Assembly (NCBI GenBank): GCA_963827605.1
Contig: CAWHBK010000003.1
Span: 744,001 to 808,000 of the forward strand
From: DSYU01 sp963827605
GTDB taxonomy: Bacteria > Chloroflexota > Anaerolineae > Anaerolineales > Anaerolineaceae
DNA: 64,000 bases
Direction of reading: 5' to 3'
The notes under the pieces are model-generated. The model was not told the DNA's origin, ran no database searches, and worked only from the letters and a program-made list of their open reading frames with translations. Position 1 is the stretch's first letter, and each line of letters starts with the position of its first letter. Both the position numbers and the translations under genes were made by a program. Shown here piece after piece: positions 42,829-50,632 of the stretch.

Positions 42829-43121
42829 AACGGTACAAATCCTTACTCACCTTTGGAATATTCGTCCATTATATCGAAGTTTGAAATAAATCTATGAAAT
42901 ATAGAGCCAACCGGCTACGCGAAGTCCATCGTTCTACCTAAGGTAGTATCTAGAGTTTCCGGGTTGTAAATTGCGATTTTTGAAACTTTGGGGAAAGCTC
43001 AGGGATCGATTACCATGCGCTGGAAATCCAAAAAACCACTTGCCTATCGTGTAGTATTTGTATACACTATTAGCAATTGTTGACCAGCAAATCCAAACCC
43101 CGGTCATCGACAGGAGATCGA

Positions 43122-43616
43122 ATGATTTTGGCGGCTCTTCTGAAATATCTGCATATCCTGAGCGCGATCTGGATGGTCAGCGGGCTATTGGGCCGCGGAT
43201 TAACCCAGCAAGCGGCGCGGGCGAGCCAGGATATTAACAAAACCACGACTTTAATGGAGTTCAGCAACGTATTTGAAAAATATATGGTCATTCCAGGCTC
43301 GATGGTTGTGCTTGGATTGGGTCTGTTCACTGCCTGGGCGCAGGGAGCGCCCCTGATTGGTTTTTTGCAGGGCAGCCAGACCAATTGGCTGCTGGCCTCG
43401 CTGGTGCTTTACCTGACCAGCATCCCCATAATCCCATTGGTTTTTCTTCCTCGTGGAAAAATATTTGAAAAAGCCCTGACCGAGGCGCAGGTCCAAAACC
43501 GGGTCACACCGGAATTAAAAGCTGCCTTTTCCGATCGTGCGGTTGCCGCGGCGCATGTATATGAGTTGGTTTTGATGGCAGTGATCATTTTCTTGATGTC
43601 GGTCAAACCTTTCTAG
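43122..43616 (+). CDS. DUF2269-family membrane protein
   Basis: The 164-residue protein has four predicted helices. The conserved N-terminal motif LLKYLHILSAIWMVSGLLGRGL includes the His typical of DUF2269 and CopD-like membrane families. A second pattern, FEKYMVIPGSMVVLGLGLFTAW, follows. I start at 43122, where GGAG lies seven bases upstream; the longer frame from 43077 adds a basic tail unlike the family. Its function is unknown. The gap upstream (42829-43121) has no gene. Confidence 0.75.
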   Translation: MILAALLKYLHILSAIWMVSGLLGRGLTQQAARASQDINKTTTLMEFSNVFEKYMVIPGSMVVLGLGLFTAWAQGAPLIGFLQGSQTNWLLASLVLYLTSIPIIPLVFLPRGKIFEKALTEAQVQNRVTPELKAAFSDRAVAAAHVYELVLMAVIIFLMSVKPF

Positions 43617-43719
43617 ACCGATCAATCAAGCCGGTATAAGTTTCGTCGCGTTTTGCTTGTCTGGTACAATGATATTTGGTTGACAGGAAGGCAAAATTCC
43701 CATCCGGAGGTAGACCTCA

Positions 43720-44682
43720 TTGAACAGCCGCGAACTCGTTTACCGCACGGTGCGCTTCCAGGGCGCTGAGCGCCTGCCGTATGATTTCCCCGAAAAATAC
43801 GGCTCGGATTTCTATTGGGTTGGCATGTCGCCCTCTCCAGACGCCCGCCCGCGCAAAGGCGTGGATGAATGGGGCGCGGTGTGGCAGAACCTGGGTCAGA
43901 CCCACCTGGGCGAGGTAAAAGAATATCCACTCAAGGACTGGAAAGATTTCGACCGGCTGTCCATCCCCGATATCCACGATCCCCGGCGTTGGGAAGGCCT
44001 GGCGGGTGCGCGGGAGCGGGCCGGGGAACGGTTTATGCTGGCAGATGGCGTCTCCATCTACGAGCGGGTGCATTTTATCCGCGGCCTGGAAAATACATGG
44101 ATGGATATCTACGACCACCCCACCGAACTGGGCCGCCTGATCGATATTCTGGTGGAGATGAACATCGCCGCCATACAGCACTATGCGCAAGCCGGTGCGG
44201 ATGGACTGTTCTTCTGCGATGACTGGGGCTTACAGAACCGGTTAATGATCGCGCCTAAGGTCTGGCGGCAGATCTGGAAGCCGCGTTACGCGCGCATCTA
44301 TGCTGCCGCGCATCAGGCTGGTCTGCTAACCTTTTTACATTCCTGCGGCTATATTGTGGATATTCTCGACGACCTGATCGAGATTGGGCTGGATGCGGTG
44401 CATATGGACCAGCAGGAAAACATGGGTCTGGAGCTGCTGGGATCGCGATTTGGCGGAAAACTAACCTTCTTTGCACCGGTGGACATCCAGAAGACGATGG
44501 TATACGGGTCAGCCGATGAGATCCGCGCTTACTGCCGTAAAATGGCCACACTGCTGGGCCGGCCAAAGGGCGGCTTTATCCCGCGCTGGTACTCCGACCC
44601 GGTCGGCGCCGGTCATAAGCAGGAAGCGATCGACGTGATGTGCGAGGAATTTCTCAGGTTGTCGGAAAAACAAAGCATATAA
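43720..44682 (+). CDS. Uroporphyrinogen decarboxylase-family protein
   Basis: The 320-residue TIM barrel belongs to the UroD superfamily. It opens with SRELVYRTVRFQGAERLPYDF, has DGLFFCDDWGLQNRLMIAPKVWRQIWKPRYARI, the metal-like FLHSCGYIVDILDDLIEIGLDAVHMDQQ, and the closing GGFIPRWYSDP. It is the methyltransferase-like branch seen beside sugar or one-carbon metabolism genes rather than HemE itself; the haem-specific N-terminal Arg/Asp pattern is not obvious. The start is TTG with GGAGG nine bases upstream. It is followed closely by the FAH-family gene, suggesting a shared catabolic unit. Confidence 0.75.
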   Translation: MNSRELVYRTVRFQGAERLPYDFPEKYGSDFYWVGMSPSPDARPRKGVDEWGAVWQNLGQTHLGEVKEYPLKDWKDFDRLSIPDIHDPRRWEGLAGARERAGERFMLADGVSIYERVHFIRGLENTWMDIYDHPTELGRLIDILVEMNIAAIQHYAQAGADGLFFCDDWGLQNRLMIAPKVWRQIWKPRYARIYAAAHQAGLLTFLHSCGYIVDILDDLIEIGLDAVHMDQQENMGLELLGSRFGGKLTFFAPVDIQKTMVYGSADEIRAYCRKMATLLGRPKGGFIPRWYSDPVGAGHKQEAIDVMCEEFLRLSEKQSI

Positions 44683-44711
44683 CCGCAAACTCTTTTTTCA
44701 AGGATAGGATG

Positions 44712-45527
44712 ATGGACCTTGCTCGCTTGCAGACAAAGGATGGGCCGCGTTGGGCGCTGGATGGCAAACTCCTGCCCGTTGACTTTTCATTTGGAAAACT
44801 GATGGAGCTTCCGGCCCCGGCGCAGGCAGAAAGCTTGCGCTCCGTGGTTACCGGTGAACTTGCCGAGGGCATCCCGCTGGCCCCGATTGACACTGACCAA
44901 GAGGTATGGGCAGCCGGGGTTACTTACCAGCGCAGCCGGGAAGCCCGCGAGGCTGAGTCTGCCACCGCGGATATTTACCAGCGCGTATATACCGCAGAGC
45001 GGCCCGAGCTGTTCTTTAAGTCTGCCGGGTGGCGGGTGATCGGACCGGGTAACGCCATTCACGTGCGGAAGGACAGCCGGTGGAACGTACCCGAGCCGGA
45101 ACTGACCCTGGTGATCAACTGCCACGGCGAAGTTTGCGGCTATACCGCCGGAAATGACGTCTCCTCGCGCGATATCGAGGGCGAAAACCCTCTGTACCTG
45201 CCGCAGGCAAAAGTGTACAACGGCTCGTGCGCGCTCGGCCCGTTCATCCGGCTGGTGGAGAACGGCGAGGCACTGCGCGACCTGCCCATCCGCCTTACCA
45301 TTTCACGTGGCGGTGGAGTGGGCTTCAGCGGAGAAACCAGCACTCGCCTGATGAAACGCACCTGGACGGACCTGGCAGCATACCTGTTCCGCGAGCTGGA
45401 ATTCCCCCAGGGCGCTTTGCTAATGACCGGAACCGGCATCGTCCCGCCCGAAACCTTCTCATTACAAGTGGGGGATGAGGTGCAAATTAAGGTGGGAGAG
45501 CTGATGTTGGAAAACACGGTTGCCTGA
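44712..45527 (+). CDS. FAH-family hydrolase, probable 2-keto-3-deoxy-pentonate dehydratase
   Basis: This 271-residue protein has the FAH fold. Its wording (GVTYQRSREAREAES, YQRVYTAERPELFFKSAGWRVIGPG, NVPEPELTLVINCHGEVCGYTAGNDVSSRDIEGENPLYLPQAKVY) matches 2-dehydro-3-deoxy-D-arabinonate dehydratases of oxidative pentose pathways. Metal-binding acidic residues lie in VPEPEL and NDVSSRD. It would turn a 2-keto-3-deoxy sugar acid into 2-oxoglutarate semialdehyde, feeding the TCA cycle. The start could also be 44709; both share one ribosome site. Confidence 0.8.
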   Translation: MDLARLQTKDGPRWALDGKLLPVDFSFGKLMELPAPAQAESLRSVVTGELAEGIPLAPIDTDQEVWAAGVTYQRSREAREAESATADIYQRVYTAERPELFFKSAGWRVIGPGNAIHVRKDSRWNVPEPELTLVINCHGEVCGYTAGNDVSSRDIEGENPLYLPQAKVYNGSCALGPFIRLVENGEALRDLPIRLTISRGGGVGFSGETSTRLMKRTWTDLAAYLFRELEFPQGALLMTGTGIVPPETFSLQVGDEVQIKVGELMLENTVA

Positions 45528-45713
45528 GGGCATACCTGCGGACAGAAGGCGACAACGAGGACCGCACCCGCCAGGAAGACGCACACTGCTTGCACGCATC
45601 AAGGAAGAATCTGCAATAACTTTATGTCAGCACCGGTCAATAGTATAATTCGATATAACAAATCAAAATTCTTAACGTCATCCATGCGGCGTCTTTAAAT
45701 TGGAGGGAATACC

Positions 45714-47015
45714 ATGTCGTACACAAATGTCCAGGTTCCCGAACAGGGACAGAAAATCAGCATGCTGGATGGGAAACTCCAGGTACCCGACCAGCCTATC
45801 TTGCCTTTTATCGAAGGGGATGGCATTGGCGTTGATATCTGGCCGGCCTCCCGGCGCATGCTGGATGCAGCGGTGGAAAAGGCTTACGGCGGGAAACGCA
45901 AGATTGCCTGGATGGAAGTGTATGCCGGCGAGAAGGCTTATAAGAAGTTCAATAGCTGGCTGCCGGATGAAACCATCCAGGCGTTCCGCGAGTTCATCGT
46001 AGGCATTAAAGGCCCACTGACTACGCCCATTGGCGGGGGGATGCGCTCGCTAAACGTCGCGCTGCGCAAGGAATTGGACCTGTACGCCTGCGTGCGCCCG
46101 GTGCGCTGGTTCCAGGGCGTGCCTTCCCCGGTGAAGCATCCGGAATATGTCGACATGATTACCTTCCGTGAGAATACCGAAGACGTCTACGCCGGGATCG
46201 AGTTCGAATGCGGTACGCCCGATAACGAGAAATTTATCAAATTTTTAGAGGAAAACTTCCCCAAGGAATTCGCCAAGATCCGCTTTCCCGAGACTTCCGG
46301 GATCGGCATCAAGCCTATCTCGCGTCAGGGCACCGAGCGGCTGGTACGCGCGGCGATCAATTACGCGCTCGAAAATAAGCGCAAGAGCATCACCCTGGTA
46401 CACAAGGGTAATATTCAGAAGTTTACCGAGGGCGCCTTCCGCAACTGGGGTTACGATCTGGCTGAGCGCGAGTTTGCCGAACAGGTGTACACCTGGCGAC
46501 AGTGGGACCATACCAAAGCCGAGAAAGACCAGGCAGCCGCTGACGCCGAGCAAAAAGCCGCGCAGGCCTCTGGGAAACTACTGATCAAGGACATGATCGC
46601 CGACATCATCTTTGAGAAGACGATCTCCAAGGCCAACGAGTATGATGTAATCGCCACGATGAACCTCAACGGCGATTACCTCTCCGATGCGCTGTCTGCC
46701 CAGGTAGGCGGAGTTGGAATTGCCCCAGGCGGCAATATCAATTACGACACCGGCATCGCCGTTTTCGAAGCCACCCACGGCACCGCGCCCATCCACGCCG
46801 GGTTGGATAAGGCTAACCCCGGTTCGCTGGTGCTTTCTGGCGAAATGATGCTGCGCTATTTGGGCTGGAAAGAAGCCGCGGAACTCCTCATCCGCGGGCT
46901 GGAGGCTACGATTGCGAACAAGACGGTCACGTACGATCTGCACCGCCTGATGGAAGGAGCGACCATGCTAAAGACGTCGGAGTTTGCAACGGCTGTAATC
47001 AAGAATATGGGATAA
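45714..47015 (+). CDS. icd: Isocitrate dehydrogenase, copy 2
   Basis: This 433-residue paralogue of the enzyme at 30321 is roughly 70 percent identical. It keeps IEGDGIG, GGGMRSLNVALRKELDLYACVRPVRWF, RENTEDVYAGIEF, VHKGNIQKFTEGAF and the canonical HGTAP...NPGSLVLSGEMMLRYLGW. Coenzyme positions equal Tyr391 and Arg395 of the E. coli NADP enzyme (TYDLHR), while the Lys344-Tyr345 positions are Ile-His. It is the more canonical copy and lies alone, downstream of sugar-acid catabolism genes that would produce 2-oxoglutarate. It has a GGAGG ribosome site. Confidence 0.92.
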   Translation: MSYTNVQVPEQGQKISMLDGKLQVPDQPILPFIEGDGIGVDIWPASRRMLDAAVEKAYGGKRKIAWMEVYAGEKAYKKFNSWLPDETIQAFREFIVGIKGPLTTPIGGGMRSLNVALRKELDLYACVRPVRWFQGVPSPVKHPEYVDMITFRENTEDVYAGIEFECGTPDNEKFIKFLEENFPKEFAKIRFPETSGIGIKPISRQGTERLVRAAINYALENKRKSITLVHKGNIQKFTEGAFRNWGYDLAEREFAEQVYTWRQWDHTKAEKDQAAADAEQKAAQASGKLLIKDMIADIIFEKTISKANEYDVIATMNLNGDYLSDALSAQVGGVGIAPGGNINYDTGIAVFEATHGTAPIHAGLDKANPGSLVLSGEMMLRYLGWKEAAELLIRGLEATIANKTVTYDLHRLMEGATMLKTSEFATAVIKNMG

Positions 47016-47190
47016 GGCCCGCGATCTGTTGAAAAGAAGCTGAGAAGAGGGTTTGTCCCCGCCAAGAATGGGTATAGACCCTTTTTATTTTCCACCCGAG
47101 AAACGTTAACGAATTGTCCGGATAATATTTGCGGGTAACGCATATTATCTTATACTGATAGATATAACCGCGATAAACAAGGGAAAGCGC

Positions 47191-47592
47191 ATGAGCGCAT
47201 GGGGCGTTGGCAGTTTTGAGAATGATGATGCCTACGATTGGGCATATGATGTTGCGGAAACCGATAACCTGACTTATCTGGTCGAGACGCTGAAGACAAT
47301 TAACCGCTGCCAAGATTATCTGGAAGCTCCAGACTGTCATCGGGCCATCGCTGCGGCGGAGGTAATTGCTGCAATAAAAGGAAAGGGCGACATAGGCGTC
47401 CCGGACGAGATCAAGGCCTGGATCAAGAAGCATTCTTTCAAAGCTTCCAAAACCCATATCCAAATTGCCTTAGCAGCCATCGAAAAGATAAAAACAGGCT
47501 CGGAATTGTCTGGTATATGGCAGGGTACTGAGTTTGCCGATGCCTGGTATGAAGCAATCAGCAATCTGGAAGCCCGGTTATTTAACCCATAA
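47191..47592 (+). CDS. DUF4259-domain protein
   Basis: The 133-residue soluble protein matches DUF4259: WGVGSFENDDAYDWAYDV at the start, then CHRAIAAAEVIAAIKGKG and a late SELSGIWQ-type Trp. The family often occurs near toxin-immunity or stress genes but has no known activity. It is a single gene with a GGAAAG ribosome site. The GC content is lower than that of the neighbours. Confidence 0.8.
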   Translation: MSAWGVGSFENDDAYDWAYDVAETDNLTYLVETLKTINRCQDYLEAPDCHRAIAAAEVIAAIKGKGDIGVPDEIKAWIKKHSFKASKTHIQIALAAIEKIKTGSELSGIWQGTEFADAWYEAISNLEARLFNP

Positions 47593-47683
47593 TTTTGTTC
47601 CTCTACCACGTTGAATACTACGTTTCACCCTATGCTTTTACGATAGGGATATTCCCATGCATATTAACGGCAAACTCCCACTT

Positions 47684-47742
47684 GCCGCTTCTCTCCGAGA
47701 CCCTTAATTTAGAGTGTAGGGGGCCAAAGCGGCTCTTTTTTT
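47684..47742 (+). terminator. Possible terminator before the carbamoyltransferase
   Basis: GCCGCTT (47684-47690) can pair with AAGCGGC (47727-47733), followed by a TC and a run of seven T. The loop is long. It lies 43 bases before the carbamoyltransferase start, so it could be the terminator of the upstream DUF4259 gene or a leader attenuator. Confidence 0.4.
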
Positions 47743-47784
47743 ATTGTTAGATGTCTTGCGGTGGGAATCTGAAGGAGACAGTTT

Positions 47785-49512
47785 ATGTATACATTGGGAA
47801 TCAACGCCGTTTATCACGACTCGGCGGCTTGCCTCATAAAAGATGGAGAAGTGTTAGCAGCAGCCGAAGAGGAGCGCTTTACCCGTAAGAAACACGCGAA
47901 ACGCCCAATCCCCTTTTCGACCTACGAACTACCCTATTTTGCGATCGATTACTGCCTGAAAACTGCAAGAATTGCGCTAAAAGATATCGACCACGTAGCG
48001 TACTCCTATGATCCGTCGCAGCTGCTCGGCGAGGCTTCCGAGGATGCCACCATTACACTGCCTCTGGAGCCCAGCGCTCACCCGGTGGACACAGCCTGGG
48101 AAGCCCCATGGGATCCCCTGTTCGTATCTTATATCGTTAACGCTCCCCGCCAGCTGGTGAGCGGGTATCCTCACCACTTGCAAGAACGCTTCCTGGGTGC
48201 AAAACGCAGTGACTTCCGCTGGCAATTCGTTGACCATCACTTTGCGCACGCTGCCAGCGCGTACCTGCCCTCGCCTTTTGATGAGGCGGCAGTGTTCACG
48301 GTTGATGGTCGCGGTGAGAAAGCTACTACGACCTACGGTCATGGCCACGGAATGCGAATTGATCCACTCGGGCAGGTGAATATGCCTCATTCGCTCGGGC
48401 TGTTGTACGAGCAGGTCACCGAGTACCTGGGATTCTTGCACTCATCGGACGAGTACAAAGTCATGGCGCTGGCATCCTTCGGCAAGCCCACCTACCTGGA
48501 TTACTTCAACAAAATCATTCAATACCTGGGGAATGGTCAGTATTGTATTGAACCGCATGATCTGGTGGAAACTTTTGGCCCTGCCCGCCTGAAAGGCGGC
48601 CCATATACCCAAATGCATTATGACCTTGCGCATTCGCTCCAGGTTGCCCTGGAGGAAACCGCGCTGAAGATTGTTAAATGGCTGCATCAAGAAACAGGCT
48701 CGCAGAACCTGGTCATGGCCGGTGGGGTGGCACTGAACTGCGTAATGAATGCTTGCATCCGCGACCAGGGGCCGTTCAAGAATATTTGGGTTCAACCTGC
48801 CGCCGGTGACGCAGGTACCGCTATGGGCGCCGCATTATGGGTAGACGCAAAAGAGCGCGGGAGGCGCGGGAAGTACCGGATGGAGCATGCCTTCCTTGGC
48901 CCAGAATACAGCGAAAAAGAGATCGAGGCGTTCCTGCGCTGGTCGAAACTAAAATACCGCCGCGCGGAAAACGTGACTGAAGAAGCCGCTGACCTGCTGG
49001 CGGATAATAAAGTAATCGGCTGGTTCCAGGGGCGCATGGAATTTGGCCCTCGCGCGCTGGGAGCGCGTTCGATTCTGGCCTCGCCCATCCATGCGGAGAT
49101 GCAGGAACGCCTGAACGAGATTAAGGACCGCGAAGATTTCCGGCCAGTGGCGCCGGTGGTAGTGGAAGAATCAGCCCCGGACTGGTTTGTCAACGCGGAG
49201 TACTCGCCGTTCATGCTGTTTGTATTCGATGTGCGTGAAGACCGCAAGGACCAAATTCCCGCCGTGCGGCATGTGGATGGTACTGCACGCATCCAGACAA
49301 TCAATCGGGATCAGCATGGGTTGTATCACGACCTGCTTAAGGCATTCGAGAAGCGCACCGGGGTGCCCGTACTGGTAAACACCTCGTTTAACACGCGCGG
49401 CGAACCGATCGTGTGCTCTCCACGCGATGCGGTCGAATGTTTCTGGACATCCCCATTAGATGCGCTGGTAATCGGCCCGTTCATATTGGAAAAAGAAAGT
49501 ACAAAAAAATGA
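47785..49512 (+). CDS. Carbamoyltransferase (NodU/CmcH family)
   Basis: This 575-residue protein has an N-terminal TsaD-like ATPase domain (LGINAVYHDSAACLIKDGEVLAAAEEERFTRKKH; the metal-binding HHFAHAASAY; AGGVALNCVMN) and a C-terminal Carbamoyltransf_C domain (EFGPRALGARSILASP, NTSFNTRGEPIV). These enzymes put a carbamoyl group from carbamoyl phosphate onto a sugar or antibiotic hydroxyl. Its stop overlaps the start of a glycosyltransferase, so the two probably decorate one glycan or secondary metabolite. It has an AAGGAG ribosome site. Confidence 0.92.
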   Translation: MYTLGINAVYHDSAACLIKDGEVLAAAEEERFTRKKHAKRPIPFSTYELPYFAIDYCLKTARIALKDIDHVAYSYDPSQLLGEASEDATITLPLEPSAHPVDTAWEAPWDPLFVSYIVNAPRQLVSGYPHHLQERFLGAKRSDFRWQFVDHHFAHAASAYLPSPFDEAAVFTVDGRGEKATTTYGHGHGMRIDPLGQVNMPHSLGLLYEQVTEYLGFLHSSDEYKVMALASFGKPTYLDYFNKIIQYLGNGQYCIEPHDLVETFGPARLKGGPYTQMHYDLAHSLQVALEETALKIVKWLHQETGSQNLVMAGGVALNCVMNACIRDQGPFKNIWVQPAAGDAGTAMGAALWVDAKERGRRGKYRMEHAFLGPEYSEKEIEAFLRWSKLKYRRAENVTEEAADLLADNKVIGWFQGRMEFGPRALGARSILASPIHAEMQERLNEIKDREDFRPVAPVVVEESAPDWFVNAEYSPFMLFVFDVREDRKDQIPAVRHVDGTARIQTINRDQHGLYHDLLKAFEKRTGVPVLVNTSFNTRGEPIVCSPRDAVECFWTSPLDALVIGPFILEKESTKK

Positions 49513-50603
49513 GTATCCTGGTATCGATTGTCGTCCCGACCTGCCGGCGCGAGCATTTTTTGGAGCGCTGCCTGCAAGCGCTGGTTTCCCAAAATTTTCC
49601 ACCGCATGCTTATGAAATTATCGTTGTGGATGACAGCCGGGAGGGCAGCGCGGCGCGCGAGCTGGTGGCCGAATGGCAGAAGCGGCTCCTCTCCAGTTAT
49701 GCCTTCCTGGTCCCGCCGGTTATCACGCCTATTCCGGTAACCGGAACGGAAAATCGCCAGGAATTGGAAGTTACCTATCATGTAAAGACCAGTTCGATCC
49801 AGTACCCGCGCATCGTCTACCAGTCTACCCGCGGGGGTAAGCATGGTCCGGCTGCCGCGCGCAACCTGGGCTGGCGTTCCTCCGCCGGTGAGCTGATTGC
49901 CTTCACCGATGATGACTGCATCCCTGAGCCAGATTGGTTGGCAAACGGTGTGGCAGCCTTTGTGGATGGGGTAGCGGCGGTCAGCGGGCGGACGGTGGTA
50001 CCTATGCCTGCCCATCCCACGGATAATGAATTGAACGTCACCCATCTGCAGCGTTCAGACTTTATCACCGCCAACTGCTTTTACCGGCGTTGGGTGCTGG
50101 AAGATGTGGGCGGTTTTGACGAACGCTTCGCAACTGCCTGGCGAGAAGATTCCGACCTGTACTTCACCGTTCGCGAGCGGAACTATCCCCTGGGCTGGGC
50201 AAGTGGTGCGATTGTCGTTCACCCGGTGCGCCCTGAGAAATGGGGCAGCAGCCTGCGCCAGCAGCGTAAGAGCTTTTACAACGCTCTGCTCTATAAAAAA
50301 CACCCCCGGCTCTACTGGCGCTACATACAATCCGCTCCACCGTGGAATTATTACGCCATCCTGCTGGCCGTGCTTCTGGCTGTCGCCGGGCTGGTGCTGG
50401 CCCTACCGCTGTTGGCCGGTTTCGGATTTCTCACCTGGTTGGGACTGACCGGCGCTTTCATCTACCGCAGGCTCAAGCATACCACGCGCACTCCCGCCCA
50501 CGTGGCTGAAATGATTTTAACATCGATAGCCATCCCGTTCTTGTCGATCTTCTGGCGGTTGCGCGGCGCCATTCACTGGCGAGTCCTGTTTTTAAGGCGC
50601 TAA
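49509..50603 (+). CDS. Family 2 glycosyltransferase with C-terminal membrane helices
   Basis: The protein has 364 residues. The GT-A start VSIVVPTCRREHFLERCLQALVSQ is followed by IVVDDS, the metal-binding FTDDDCIPEPDW, and GGFDERFATAWREDSDLYFTVRER. An insertion of about 35 residues between the second strand and ARNLGW is longer than usual. Two C-terminal hydrophobic segments (YAILLAVLLAVAGLVLALPLLAGFGFLTWLG) anchor it to the membrane. It begins inside the carbamoyltransferase stop (ATGA), so it is translationally coupled to it. The sugar and acceptor are unknown. Confidence 0.87.
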   Translation: MSILVSIVVPTCRREHFLERCLQALVSQNFPPHAYEIIVVDDSREGSAARELVAEWQKRLLSSYAFLVPPVITPIPVTGTENRQELEVTYHVKTSSIQYPRIVYQSTRGGKHGPAAARNLGWRSSAGELIAFTDDDCIPEPDWLANGVAAFVDGVAAVSGRTVVPMPAHPTDNELNVTHLQRSDFITANCFYRRWVLEDVGGFDERFATAWREDSDLYFTVRERNYPLGWASGAIVVHPVRPEKWGSSLRQQRKSFYNALLYKKHPRLYWRYIQSAPPWNYYAILLAVLLAVAGLVLALPLLAGFGFLTWLGLTGAFIYRRLKHTTRTPAHVAEMILTSIAIPFLSIFWRLRGAIHWRVLFLRR

Positions 50604-50632
50604 ATTAATTAACCGTTTCGGGAGATTAAACC

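Noticed and set aside
47684..47742. Riboswitch upstream of the carbamoyltransferase
   Set aside because: Only one long-looped pairing is visible and no known aptamer core; recorded as a possible terminator instead.
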